A DNA stretch of 64,000 nucleotides, taken from NCBI GenBank assembly GCA_015680685.1, contig MNCI01002736.1, positions 340,611 to 404,610 on the forward strand, written 5' to 3'. The position numbers and the translations under genes are program-made. Below the pieces are notes generated by a model. The model did not search any database. It was given only the letters and a program-made list of their open reading frames with translations, and was not told the origin of the DNA. Below, one piece after another: positions 11,450 to 23,282 of the stretch (positions are counted from its first letter, which is position 1; each line of letters begins with the position of its first letter). Origin of the DNA: Gnetum montanum (lineage: Eukaryota; Streptophyta; Gnetopsida; Gnetales; Gnetaceae).

Positions 11450-13060
11450 AGCAAAAGCTACGAAAATTCAACCAAGACAAATAATTAGTAGTAGGCATAA
11501 GAGGGACATTGTAGACAATTACATTTCTTTGAGAGATGGAGATTTAAAGAATTATGAGGAAAAAGCCCCTCTAAACTCCCCTACTCTAGAGGAACATAAA
11601 CTTAAGAAACTACAAGCAACTCTAAGTTCTAAATAAAAATTTAAAATCAAGTTTCCAATCAATATATCACAAAATTTTCAAGAATAAAAAGAAGAAGAAT
11701 CCACAAATTTAGAGTGAAGTAATTTAGTGCCATATGGTAATCCTCTCTTTGAATCAATGAAATCCCACTTTGTGGCATCTGACATAAGATTAGATGATGG
11801 GCAAAGCCAAGTGTCTGAAGGTTTTTTATTAAATATCATATTAATCCAATAGGATACAAGTTTTATTTACCCATATGAGTGGCCCACATGTTCGTAATTT
11901 GGAATAATATTATTTTCAAATTTTATAATGGGGGTTAGATTTAGTCATTTAATTCAAATATGGGCAAGTGGTCTAGGTGTAGAAATTCCCTTGAATACTT
12001 ATAAAACATTTAGATCCTCAACATCTAGCACATGATCCTTTACATCCAATCAAATACAATCCTTTCTTCATTACCAAGAAAATCAATTTCCTCCAACACT
12101 AGGTGAAACTATAGGTGAATTATTAAATCATAGAATAATCAACATTCTATAAGAACCTTTAATTTATTCCCCTAGTAGATATGTTGAAGTGAAAAATATT
12201 CACCTGTTACCCATCCTTAGAGAAATGAATGATGAGGACCTAGTTACTCACTTGAGGAATTTTTAAACAACAATTGCTACGTAGGAACCACATGGTGAGG
12301 ATTGCACACAGATGGTTATAGTACAATCAACCTTGATAGATAAGGCATATTTTTGGTTAAAAACACTTAGAATTATTATAAATTCATGAGAAGAATTTAA
12401 AAATTCATTTTTATAATGGTTCTTATTTGAGGATAAGCTATATTCCTTAACAAAGCAATTGATGAGTTTTTTAAAAAGTAAGAAAAAAATTATGAATAGG
12501 GATTTAATAAATTTAAAGCTTTGTGTTTAACGAATTCAAACCATTGATTTCTACCCCATCAACTCATCCAGATTTTTATAGGACTATTATCTTATTGTAG
12601 ACAAAATGTAGATTTTTCTTATGGAGAAAACATTTTAAAAATCACACTTGAAGTAGGATGGTAAATCTCGGATTCCTTAGTAGATCAAAGTAAATGATGG
12701 ACTAAGCATATGTAACTTGTGGAGTATCTAAAGTAAATAGGATATTAAATAAGAAGGTAGATGAATTAATAAAATTTTTTATGAACAGTGCCAAGTTGGC
12801 ACAAGACCAAGTCTATTATGATCTATGTAATAATCAACAACACATCTTGGATAACTACCATGCACTACCTTTCTATGATGAATACATCCAAGAATTTTTA
12901 AAAATGTTTTAAAATACTTGACACTCGAAAAAAGGAAGGGGAATCAATGACCAAGGAACTTTTACTTCTAGAAACTTTGGATTTAATGCATTTAAAAACT
13001 ATATTCAAACTAGAAATATCTCTCTTTATGATTGAGTAGAAAGAAGGATGAATAACATAG
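11450..13060 (+). pseudogene. Athila-like Ty3 gag remnant
   Basis: Plus-strand frames give gag-like text, for example ILREMNDEDLVTHLRNF near 12210, then QSTLIDKAYFWLKTL near 12330, matching the pattern of a plant Ty3 gag core in which a short alpha-helical block precedes a 'WL..L' motif. The frame is broken by many stops and shifts. It leads into a protease region on the same strand (13390-13830), as expected for gag-pro order. The family differs from the minus-strand Athila-like elements elsewhere in the window. Confidence 0.6.
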
Positions 13061-13389
13061 AAGGAGAGTGACATAAACTATAAGAGAAGATCATGTGTAT
13101 ATTTCAGGATTTAGAAAAAAAGAAAACTATCATCTTAGCTTGAGACTAATATAATTTCACAAAGGAAAGGTAAAGAACAAGTAAGTAACCACATGAAGTG
13201 GTAAAAAAACAAGGGAATCTTTGCATCCTAAAAAGAAGGTAACATTCACTTAACCATCACAAATCATTAGTTATCCAAAGACACAAAAGGAAGATGATGA
13301 ACATAATAAACATAATGACGATGATCAAATAGATAGAGCAAACATGCCTTTGACATCATCATCCTCCTCCTCTTCTGTATCATTATCAT

Positions 13390-13830
13390 AAGTACCTCCT
13401 AAATTTTCATCAAAGAAGACAAGGGATATACCAATACCATACCCTAATAGGTTGGGTAAGAAACTACATCAAGGTGATAATCTAGAAAGAATTTTTAAAG
13501 ATATACATCTCATCATTCCTTTATATCAAGCAATACAAGATACTCCTCTTTATGCTAAGTATCTTAAAACTTTAGGCATCAAAAAAAAAAGATGAAGATC
13601 CCACAACAAGTATCCTTAGAAAATCATACAAAAAATCTTATTCAAAAGAGGCTGCTACCAAAATACAAGGACCTTAGAACTCCAACCATCCCCATTACCA
13701 TCAAGGATAGATACCTCTAGAATGTACTACTAGACCTAGGGGAAAGTATAAACATCATTCCATGTAAGTTAGGTCAACAACTAGGTATTTTAGACATCAA
13801 GAATACCAACATAAATATCCCACCATCTTT
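13390..13830 (+). pseudogene. Athila-like pre-protease and protease remnant
   Basis: The segment PIPYPNRLGKKLHQGD and then LERIFKDIHLIIPLYQAI, followed by LYAKYLKTLGIKKK, matches the conserved linker that precedes protease in Athila/Tat Ty3 polyproteins. About 50 codons later come LPPKYKDLRTPTIPITI and LLDLGESINIIP, the expected protease active-site region with DLG-x-S. Frameshifts separate these pieces. Homology ends near 13830, where a different Ty3 remnant starts, so RT and the rest are missing. Confidence 0.75.
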
Positions 13831-13859
13831 GAACTAGCACTTGTCATTGCTGCATACCA

Positions 13860-14367
13860 ATCTCAACCTGTGACTCACTTTGCGTCATTGTTCTCATTGA
13901 TGCCCTTCACCATACAACCTCACTCGGTTCACCCAACCCTAGTGGTATCTACAACGTCACCCTCCTTGGTTATACTAGCGGGACCCTCATCAGAATCCCA
14001 AATTTCACAATCCTTTTACACTCCCTTTATTCCATTCATCCCCCAAGTTCCAAAGCTAGCTTCATTCTCCTTATTTAATCCTCCCATCACAATGATCACC
14101 TAGCCCCTTTTCTTGATACCAATGTTCATTGCAAGGTCTTAGATCTCTCAACTTCCACCAAAACCATTTGTACAAATACAAAAACCCACAAGAATGCACT
14201 GAGATCTAGTCTAGGCATTCCAGATGATCTAAGACCTCATGGAAGAGCTGTGAAAGCTGAAAGCCTCAACCACCCAGATAGTTAATATCATGGACTTCTA
14301 CCAAGATGATCCCATTAGTCCTATTGTCCCTCAAATAACTCTTCCCATGGGTATTCCCATCCCTTAG
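13860..14367 (+). pseudogene. Tat/Ogre-like gag, N-terminal piece (interrupted)
   Basis: This piece is recognised because it aligns along its length with 44390-44940, another plus-strand copy. It is rich in Ser/Thr/Pro codons (open from 13870 to 14103) with no domain in this part. It stops at 14367, where a minus-strand LTR begins, and resumes at 21640. Joining 14367 to 21645 gives the same order of bases as the uninterrupted copy at 44921-44945, which proves the insertion. Confidence 0.75.
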
Positions 14368-15267
14368 TGAAGGAGTGGAGAGGTACCCCTACACTCAACC
14401 ATACAAATACGAGCATTCACGCACAATCCAGTTGAACTCTATGGATGGGCTAGTTATGGTATCTAGATTGTTACATGTTGATCGCAGTTTGCTATCTTCC
14501 CACCTAGACTAGTATTTGCTTTGTCACATATGGTTTAGTCTAGAGTGAGGTGTATGATGTGGGCCTAAACTAGTGTTACTCCTAGAGGCAATGGAAAATA
14601 ACTTTGTTTTCGCTAAGAGGGAGTGGGAGAAGAGAATCTAAGCTAGCCTAAGTGCAATGAGCATATGTCCTTAATCATACGTACACATCTTCGACCTCGT
14701 GTACTACTTCTAGGCTTACCAAGTGTATATTACTTGAGTGCTCCTAGATACGCTACTAGGTTACCAAGTAGTTACACTTCAATGTTCTTGATTAAGTCGT
14801 ACTCATTTTGCATTTAACAATAGGAATAGTAAATGATGGTAAAGAAATATTAACTGAGGAAACAATAAATAACAACAAAAATTAACAATAACAATTAAAT
14901 AATTAAAACTAAGTGAATGTTGCAATGATGGAGTAATCTTGATCTTTATTGCTAATCATGTGTGTGTCCAAGTACATCACACTCGAATAAAGGTTCCATA
15001 CAATTACAAGTATCACACTACGGGCATGCACTTGGGAAAATAGTCTAACTCCTATAGAAACAGACTGCAAGAGCTTTGCTACAACTTGAACATAAGATGC
15101 CTAAATTTGGTGTGTGCATGGATATTTATAGTGGAAAATGAACTCTGCATTGATGAGGCCATGTCAATGCGTGGATAGATGCGTCGACGAGGTCACGTTG
15201 ACGTAATCGCATTGACATGGCTTCATCGACACGGCCTAGTCGACGCTATCCACTGGATGCTTCATCA
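14368..15267 (-). repeat. 3' LTR of gag-only element
   Basis: It begins TGAAGGAG (a mutated TGATGAG) and ends TTCATCA. It shares the GGTACCCCTACACTCAACCA block and a long common body with the LTR at 20600-21639. TATTTATA near 15125 is the TATA box read on the minus strand. The bases after the end (TACTCCCAC, minus-strand GTGGGAGTA) are the polypurine tract. Confidence 0.9.
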
Positions 15268-17231
15268 TACTCCCACGACTGAATAGCAACTCGTCCTTGA
15301 GTCAAACAAAATGAGAACAAGTGCAATTAAGTACACAGTGGATAGGTATGGGATTATTAACTACTAGGAATTTACTCATGCTACAGTGTGGAATTAAACA
15401 AAAGAAAATTGGGACATAGACAGAGAGTGTAGAATGAAAAATTATTGGAACTCATGTGGTTCTTGGTGGTGGTCGCTCCTCCATGGGTGTCTTTCCTTCA
15501 TCCTGTGCTCAAGGCTTGTAAGATTGACATTGTTGAAGAAGTGCTTGATGTTTTTCCTCTTCTGTCCAAGGATCATGGGCCGTCCATGTTGATGTTCCAA
15601 TGTTTGATGGAGGCAACACTTCCCATGGACATGGAAGCTACGGGAACACTTGATTGGCCTTGACATACCATGTCACAAATAGCCGTTGTTCCTATTCACC
15701 TTTCCACCGTTTGCTTTGCTAGATTGTGTAGTGATGGGAGTTTCCTGATGGATGCTGAATGATTTTGCCTCCTACTCTGCATGTTTTGCATGAGGCCCCT
15801 AGCCTCTGCCTCCTCCTAGATGTTCAGTTGCACCTTGAGAAGGTCCTCCTTGTTGTCCTCCAATCTATAATCACACAAAGATCAATTATCAGTAAGGTTA
15901 TTTAAAGAAGTTCAATTATCTCATACCTTACTCATTACCTTTAATAAATGTTGAATTCTTTGCTTAGTGTGATTTTAGAGTTAGAAAATTTTCAAGGAAA
16001 TTATCCTAAAATTTTAATGTTGGACCTAATTTGTTTAGGTGACACATAAAAGGACATGTAATGGTTTTGAGGAATGTTTGATAAAATGATGACAAAGGAA
16101 AGAATAGATTTGACAATGAAGTACTCGGAGGTTATAAAATGATGTGTTGGTGTGCAACAAGTACAAATTACAAAAGTCATGCAAGTGGATCCTCCCTAAA
16201 GAAGGTTCCAACCTATAACGCTGTTGCATAACCACACCTTAAAAAGTCTATAGGCAGTAAAAGGGTTAAATGCAATTTGCACCTATGCCAAAAAACACAC
16301 ACATGTTAATACCATTGTGATGAGGTATGAATTCTATGCCACACAAGAAACAATTTATAAGTATTTGGATTGTGAGATGAGATGAATCGTAGAAGGGATT
16401 GTAGAGATTGGGACGTGAGGTAACTTACCCTAGGAACAATGAATCCTAAGTGTAGGGCATGATTAATGTGTTATTAGCCTATTTCTCCAAAATCAAGACC
16501 AAGTTCATTCATCCGATTAGTGACATTGCATTATTTCATCCAATAATGGACAACCAAAGAGCATCATGATAGTAAGGCATACGATCAATTGGCATTTTGT
16601 TCAAGGGAGGAGTGATTTGGAATTCCTTTGTGGCACATTCATTTTTGTCTAGCCACTTTGGCACACTTTTTTTTTGTGTGATCCATAATCCAGAGAAGCT
16701 GCCTACCTTTAGGCATGGGTGCATGCATTTCTAGTGGAACCCCCTAGAATAGCATTGAGTTTCTTTATTAAGTGCCTTTATTACTCTTATTCCCATTGTC
16801 GTTAGATCTACAAGGATCTTAGTACAACCAAGCTACATGATAGCACCTATAGATGTTACCAAAGAAAATCCACAAGTCCCCTTGATGTCACATCCTAGTT
16901 ATTCCTTCTTAGTCCATCATTCTTCCCTTTGGGCATAATGAGCACAAAATTACTTTTAAGTTTTCATGATGACAAGAATATCATCATACCTAGAGTAGAA
17001 CCTCTTATTAATAAAATGGGTGGGTGGATGTTGTGGGCTCACTGTCTAAATAATTAGTCACCTAAGACTTGATAGCATAGAACAACAAATCAACCAATAA
17101 GTCACATGAGTATTTTATTTACCAATGAGATTACCCTCAAAAAGATAAAACAATAAATTGGAAATGAAAAAATTGGAAAACAAAAAATTATAAAATCAAA
17201 GAAAAGGAAAATCATTTACTAATTCTGCTTG
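15268..17231 (-). other. non-coding 3' region of gag-only element
   Basis: About 2 kb with no supported gene. Its end near 17010 resembles the equivalent non-coding stretches at about 33490 and 59290 in the related elements (shared GGGTGGATG...GGACTCA/GGGCTCA wording), so it is a conserved 3' untranslated region of the family. Open stretches on both strands at 15442-15666 mirror each other and show no motif. Confidence 0.6.
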
Positions 17232-19235
17232 TTAGAATGGAGGATATCCCCCATAACTAAACTTTTGAGCATAGTTAGAATTAATAAATAGAAAATGTGG
17301 ATCCATGCATGTGGGAAATATTGGAGTATGGTCATATCCAAACCATGGGGTGTCTTTTGATGTGGTGGCTAGAATGCACCCAACTTGGGGTTCACACACT
17401 TGATTAAAGTTGGCATAGTGGGGCAAATTATAAAATGTGGTCATGTGATAAGGAGTTGATCCACTACGACACCCATGATCATAAGATGGTATCAAAGGAT
17501 CGATATGTCTCCCCACGTGGCTATATTCATTAGGTTGCATGGTTGTTGGAGTGTTGATTGGTGGCCCAGATAGAGTAACAGGAGGTGTTGAGTTAGAGGA
17601 GGTAGATGCATCATAGCGTTGAAATTGTGCTGAGTTGGAGGATGCAGTGATTTTGGAATTGTGCTATCTATTTTTTATGATCTTGCCCAAAGAAAGGATG
17701 CTTTGGAAATTGTGGAGGGTTCCCACTACTATTGATAGTAGCAGCACAAGTAACGTTTGTAGGTTGATGCTATGGTGCAAAAACCTTCTAGCACAACTGG
17801 TGGTGATGTAGAAGGAGTGAATGATGAGAATATTGAGGGTGAGGAGATGTATAAGAAATATGAGGTGGTGATCTTGTTGGAGAGGACATGGGTTGATAGT
17901 ACTCAGGAGAATGATAATGATGTGGTGAAATAGAGGATGTTGACCTAGTCAGGGAAACAAGATGCTGAACATAATAAGCACTTAGGTTCGGATGGTATGA
18001 AGGGTGTGACCAGTTTGACGATGGCCTCCCCCATGATTGGGCTTTTTTCCACTGTGGTTGAACCTGGTATTTATATACAAAATCTAGATGTAACATTCCT
18101 TCCCAATGCACATGTAAATGTGACAAGATTGGGCATTGGCCTTTGGGATGATCATATAGGCAAACGTCACATTAATACGGGTGATTTGTAGTTGAGCTCT
18201 TATCCTTATTTTCTTCAACCCTTATTTTTGATTGTCATGTGGTGTCTTGTCTTGTTTCTTGGGTTGGCATGGTTTCACCTCTAATAATGTTGGCATATTC
18301 TCTACATTTTTCCTATACCTATTTCATCATATCATTGATCTTTGCCTCAATTTCATCTAGTGATTGTAGCAAATATGATTCCACCTCCTTGAGGTGAGTT
18401 GATTTCTCCTCTTCATGATCATGGCCCTTTGCTATTTTAAGATTTTGGTCCTATTGAGAGCTTTCAACATTCTCCCATTTAGCCATTTCTCCTTCTTCTT
18501 TTGCTACCCACTTAATAAGCTCTTGGAATTGGTGGGTTCGTAGTTCGTATAGTTGACCTCAAGCATACATCCCTAGGGTTTCCCTTGTTTCATTACAGAG
18601 CCCATCCATGATGTGGTACATTAGCCATTCCTCAGAGAATCCATGGTCTGGGCAATTGTTTAACAATGAATATTATCTTTCTAAGGCCATGTCCAAGGGT
18701 TCATGCTACTCCTGTTTCCATTCTTGGATTTGTCTTCTCAAGGCTGATACTTTTGCATAGGTTTGATATCTTTCATTGAAGAGTTCTACCATTGTTGGCC
18801 AACGTCGAATTGATTTTGGTTTTAATAACCTATACCATACTTTTGCTTGGCCAACGAGTGTCATAGGAAAGATCTTAATTTTTTCCACCCATTATCAATA
18901 TTGTTTCATACACAAGCATCATAGAAGGCTTGTAAATGATGTTGTAGATCTAAATCATAGCCTCCTAAAAACTTGGGAAAGTTATTTAAATCAAGCATGG
19001 GTAGACGGCTTTCCTTGCGATACTTGCGGGATATTCGAACAACCTCTTGTATATGCATTAAGCTCTTAGTGGCTAGAAGGGGTTCATCGTCACTAGGTAG
19101 GTTATGAATTTGTGAGTTGGGATGATGTTGTCTTCATTCATGTTGGCATTTCTGACTTTGCTCGTGGGTTCAATTTTTATTTCTATACCGACCCCTTGAA
19201 AGATGGTCATCCATACATCGACCCCTTGAAAGATG
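17232..19235 (-). pseudogene. gag, main part, of gag-only element
   Basis: The minus strand encodes a gag core near 18706-18960 (KVWYRLLKPKSIRRWPTMVE and, upstream, HLQAFYDACV), equivalent to the core near 38880-39020 in the full element. Lower coordinates give a His/Tyr/Pro-rich region (17788-18126), like the proline-rich gag tail of relatives. The final open piece (17232-17540) ends SYGGYPPF and stop, where relatives would continue to protease. Stops and shifts break the frame. A direct duplication of GACCCCTTGAAAGATGGTCAT (copies near 19190 and 19229) lies at its upstream end, next to the solo LTR. Confidence 0.75.
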
Positions 19236-19240
19236 GTCAT
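19236..19240. repeat. target-site duplication GTCAT, left copy
   Basis: The five bases directly before the solo LTR are identical to 20117-20121 directly after it. Confidence 0.9.
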
Positions 19241-20116
19241 TGATGAGCGGCGAGGTACCCCTACACTCAACCATACGAATACGAGCATTCACGCATGATC
19301 CGGTTGAACTTTGTGGACAGGCTAGTTGTGGTATCTAGATAGTTACACGTTGATCACAGTTCGCTGTCTTTCCACCTGGACTAGTATTTGCTTTGTCATG
19401 TATGGTTTAGTCCAGAGTGAGGTGTATGATGTGATCCTAAACTAGTGCTACTCCTAGAGACAATGGAACATAATCTTGATTAAACTAATGAGCAATAGGA
19501 AATGAATTCTAAGCTAGCCTAAGTGCGATGAGCATCCGTTCCTTAATCATCCGTATACATCTTGGACCTCGTGAATGACTACTACTAGGATTACCAAGTG
19601 TAGATCCTAGGTACGTTGCTGGGTTACCAAGTAGTCACACTTAAATGCCTATGATTAAGTCGTATTCATTTCGCATTTAACAACAGGAATAGTAAATGAT
19701 GATAAAGAAATATTAACTAAGAAAACAATAAATAACAATAATAAATAACAATAAAAATTTAACAATTAAAACTAAGTGAATGCTGCAATGATGAAGTAAT
19801 CTCGATCTTTATTTTTGATCATGTGTGCATCCAAGTACGTCACACTCGAATAAAGGTTCCATACAATTACAAGCATCACACTGCAGGCATGCATTGGGAA
19901 AATATTCTAACTTGTACGAAAACAAAATGCAAGAGCTTTGCTACAGTTGACAAAAAGGTACCTAGGTGTGGTGGAGGGCCACTTATTTATAGGCTAAAAA
20001 AGGCTTTGCATAAACGGGGCCACGTTGACGCATGAAGGGATGCATTGACGCGGCCGCATATACGAGGCCCCGTATATGCAACCTAGTCGACGCATCGACT
20101 GCATAGCGCTTCATCA
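19241..20116 (-). mobile_element. solo LTR in gag, with perfect target duplication
   Basis: An 876-bp LTR of the same family (TGATGAG...TTCATCA, minus orientation), with TTATTTATAGG near 19984 as the reverse TATA box. It is flanked by GTCAT on both sides (19236-19240 and 20117-20121). No primer site or internal sequence follows on either side; gag coding continues across it instead. It is therefore a solo LTR left by recombination between the two LTRs of a former full element. Confidence 0.92.
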
Positions 20117-20121
20117 GTCAT

Positions 20122-20467
20122 CCATGTCATGACATGATGTTGAAGGGGTAGAGGAAGAGAAAGAATTTGAAGACTCGTCATGACTTTGGTAAGTCTCCCA
20201 GTCATCCCTAGATAGATTCTTGTTAACTACTAAGAAAGTCCTAGGCCTTATGGGCCCCCTCATTCTATGTGATGTCCCATCCTTACTAGAGGTGCTAGAG
20301 TTGGATGACAAGAGTCCGTGAGTATTGTTAGGGTGCACATGATCATAGGAGACCCCTGCATAGGATTGAGTACTTCTAACTTTGTCTTCATCATCATATA
20401 TTTTGTTGGTTCTCCAATGAATTACCTCACTAATTGTTGCATTGTCATAGTCTTGTGAGAGAGACAT
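20122..20467 (-). pseudogene. gag N-terminus of gag-only element
   Basis: The minus-strand frame begins MSLSQDYDNATISEVIHW at 20467 and runs about 115 residues rich in Ser, Thr and Asp to the solo LTR. The start lies about 115 bases after the primer site, which fits a gag initiation codon. This open piece is the best preserved part of the gene. An in-frame upstream Met at 20524 is possible but less likely by comparison with the start at 39959 in the full element. Confidence 0.7.
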
Positions 20468-20580
20468 TGTTGTGAACTTGTGTGTGACTTGTTTGCAAGT
20501 ACTTCTTTCTAAAAGATATATCATGAATACTTTGTTACAACAATCTTGTATGATACAACTAATCTAAATAACTAGCACCG

Positions 20581-20599
20581 TCCCTGGCAATGGTGCCAA
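20581..20599 (-). other. primer binding site, tRNA-Asp type
   Basis: On the minus strand TTGGCACCATTGCCAGGGA follows the LTR end. It matches the complement of the plant tRNA-Asp 3' end (TGGCGCCGTTGCCGGGGA) except for CG-to-CA type changes. Athila-type Ty3 elements use this primer. Confidence 0.85.
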
Positions 20600-20799
20600 T
20601 GATGAGTGGTGAGGTACCCCTACACTCAACCATACGAATACGAGCATTCACGCATGATTTGGTTGAACTCTGTGGATAGGCTAGTTGTGGTATCTAGATC
20701 ATTACACGTTGATTACAATTCATTGTCTTCCCACCTAGACTAGTATTTACTTTGTCACACATGGTTTAGTCTAGAGTAAGGTGTATGATGTGGGCCTAA

Positions 20800-20800
20800 N
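20800..20800. other. assembly joint with 77-base duplication
   Basis: The sequence 20723-20799 is repeated from 20801. This is an unmerged overlap, not a biological repeat. Confidence 0.85.
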
Positions 20801-21037
20801 GTGTCTTCCCACCTAGACTAGTATTTACTTTGTCACACATGGTTTAGTCTAGAGTAAGGTGTATGATGTGGGCCTAAACTAGTGCTACTCTTAGAGGCAA
20901 TGGAAAATAACTTTGTTTTAGCTAAGAGGGAGTGGGAGAAGAGAATCTAAGCTAGCCTAAGTACGATGAGCATATTTCCTTAATCATTTGTACACATCTT
21001 CGACCTCATGTACTACTTCTGGGCTTACCAAATGTAT

Positions 21038-21038
21038 N
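21038..21038. other. assembly joint with 60-base duplication
   Basis: 20978-21037 is repeated at 21041-21100 after one 'n'. Confidence 0.85.
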
Positions 21039-21639
21039 GTCCTTAATCATTTGTACACATCTTCGACCTCATGTACTACTTCTGGGCTTACCAAATGTAT
21101 ATTACTTGAGTGATCCTAGATACACTATTGGGTTACCAAGTAGTTACACTTCAATGTTCGTGATTAAGTCATACTCATTTTACATTTAACAACAAGAATA
21201 GTAAATGATGGTAAATAAATATTAACTAAGGAAACAATAAATAACAAAAAAAATTAACAATAACAATTAAACAATTAAAACTAAGTGAATGCTATAACGA
21301 TGGAGTAATCTCGATCTTTATTGCCAATCATGTGCGTGTCCAAGTATGTCAGACTCAAATAAAGGTTCCGTACAATTATAAGCATCACATTGTAGGCATG
21401 CACTTGGGAAAATAGTCTAACTCCTACAGAAATAGATTGCAAGAGCTTTGCTACAAATTGAACATAAGATGCCTAAATGTGGCGGGTGCATGCATATTTA
21501 TAGCAGAAAATGAACTTTGCATTGATGAGGCCATGTCAACGCATGGATAGATGCGTCGATGGGGTCACGTTGACACAGTTGTGTTGATGAGGCTTCATTG
21601 ATGTAGCCCAGTCGACGTTGTCCACTAGATGCTTGATCA

Positions 21640-22430
21640 CCTAGTTTACTAAATACAATGGAAAAGGTGATCCTAACTCTCACCTTATCACTTTTCATTC
21701 CAAGTTCTTGTTGTTGTAGGCCTAGGCCTTGGATTAATGCCATGCATTACCTAGAGGTTCCATTGCCTCCCTATAGGACTTAATCTCATAGGTTTTTTAC
21801 CATTTCATATATAACTTGAACTCGATACAACACGTAACCAACTAATGAAAGTTAAATAAGGGCCTCTTAAACTTGTACAAAAGTTCATATAGTGATGGAA
21901 TGCTTTCCTTAATGAGATTCTTGAACCCATTGTTGAGACACATCTTTTGGTCATATTCAAGAGGGTGGTTAATGACTTTATCGAGTCCAAATTATATTAC
22001 TTAGGGCCATGATCACTAAGCCAAGCCTTTTCACAAATCAAAAACATTAAGGAAGCGGCTGAGGCTAGTAATGATTTGGCCTTTGTGGGCTATAAAAACC
22101 AACACATAAGGAGGGATAAGGAGAAAACTATGTAAGAACAAACAACTATGGCTACAGTATCCAAGGATACAAAGCAAGTAAAAAGATAGAGATCACTACC
22201 ATGTAACACATCTTCTAACACATTACAACCATCTACCTTCTATGCCCCAAATCAACCAAGACTAAACTTTGGATAGAAAGATTGGACTAAGTACGCTAGG
22301 TTACCAATGAAGCCCTTTGAGCTTTTAGAACATTTACTTAAAGATAATCATATATAACATAAGAAACTATTTGAGGAGGATCATAAGAGGCATGATCATC
22401 TTTGTGACATAGGTAGAAATCCAACGATAG
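21640..22430 (+). pseudogene. Tat/Ogre-like gag, central piece
   Basis: Continuation of the gag begun at 13860. It aligns with 44936-45540 in the other copy, including the region reading LKLETTLDQLMKIKEEP in that copy. The right part reads KPFELLEHLLKDNHI and then HKKLFEEDHKRHDHL. It is cut at 22430 by a solo LTR in the same orientation as the gag and resumes at 23283. Stops are frequent. Confidence 0.7.
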
Positions 22431-23282
22431 TGATGGATCATATTTTATCTAGCTTTGATATTGGATACTTGATATTGGGTCCTAAGAAGTGATGTCAAAT
22501 ATCCAATATCGCAAGATGTGTGCCAGCCTATAAACATAGCACTTGGACACATGGTTTGGACATAAGTTTTGTCATAGCATAGTAGAGCTCTTATAGTTTC
22601 TTTTCTCCAGAGTTAGAATATTTTCCAATGTGCCCATAGTAGGAGTCATTGAGTGTATGGATCTTTATTCGAGCATTGTTGTACTTGAGCACGATGGTGT
22701 GTGTGGCAATAAAGATGAGCTTTCTGATCAAACCTTGTAGCACCTTAGCTAGCTTAAATATGTTATTCATGCATTTAATGTTTTGTGTAATTTCATTTAA
22801 TGATTTTAACTAATTAAGCTAAATTAAACTAGCTAGATTAAATAGTAGTTAATTAAGCACATAAGTACAATTGCTTCGAGCATGTGTATGGTGCTTGGTA
22901 ATCCCAGCAACACTTAACATTTGGTAACCCAGCAACATTATGTATGTTTAGGATGTGCATAGAAAGTGGGACTAGATACTTATGTTAGGATAGTTAGTTA
23001 TTAATTAGCAATTACATTTGTTAAATTGATTCACAAATTGAGTTTCAACTTGTTGTTAATCATAAATGAATAAAATATAAAATAATAAAAATTGTGTACC
23101 TTAATTACACTTAACCATACAACTAAGCTCCACAAGTGTAGTTGGGAAGACAAAAATCATCACGATTAGATCTCACATCCTAGAACCAGTGTATATGGGA
23201 ACTTAAGGTCTACAGAATTTGACCAAATCATGTGTGAACGTGATTCATATGGTTGGGCGTAGAGGTACCTTGTTGCTCTTCA
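22431..23282 (+). mobile_element. solo LTR of the Athila-like family, plus orientation
   Basis: The block is the reverse complement of the LTRs seen elsewhere. From about 22641 it reads GTGCCCATAGTAGGAGTCAT, then TTATTCGAGCATTG, which is the reverse of the sequence near 31590-31640. It starts TGATGGATCA and ends GGTACCTTGTTGCTCTTCA. Flanking bases are GATAG (22426-22430) and GATAA (23283-23287), a target duplication with one mismatch. No internal sequence or primer site follows, and the gag frame continues beyond, so it is a solo LTR. It has diverged more than the other copies. Confidence 0.75.

Larger units (their letters stand above)
14368..21639 (-). mobile_element. gag-only Athila-like Ty3 element, nested in Tat-like gag
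   Basis: A minus-strand LTR element of about 7.3 kb. In its own direction it has a 5' LTR (20600-21639), a tRNA-Asp primer site (20581-20599), gag (20467 to 17232, interrupted by a solo LTR), a 2-kb non-coding tail, and a 3' LTR (14368-15267). There is no protease, reverse transcriptase, RNase H or integrase: gag runs into an unrelated short tail and then the non-coding region. The target duplication is CTTAG (14363-14367) on the left and CCTAG (21640-21644) on the right. It is most simply a non-autonomous derivative mobilised by relatives such as the 30997-40938 element (inference). Confidence 0.85.
20600..21639 (-). repeat. 5' LTR of gag-only element (with assembly duplications)
   Basis: It starts TGATGAGTGG and ends GCTTGATCA. 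Length is inflated by two duplicated stretches joined by single 'n' bases at 20800 and 21038. Without them it is about 900 bp, equal to its partner at 14368-15267. Confidence 0.9.

Noticed and set aside
15442-15666. Open frames on both strands over the same interval
   Set aside because: Mirror frames in the non-coding tail of a retroelement; neither has a motif.
14368-21639. Three LTRs read as a tandem array of two elements sharing an LTR
   Set aside because: The middle LTR has its own perfect GTCAT duplication and no primer site or tract, so it is a separate solo LTR.
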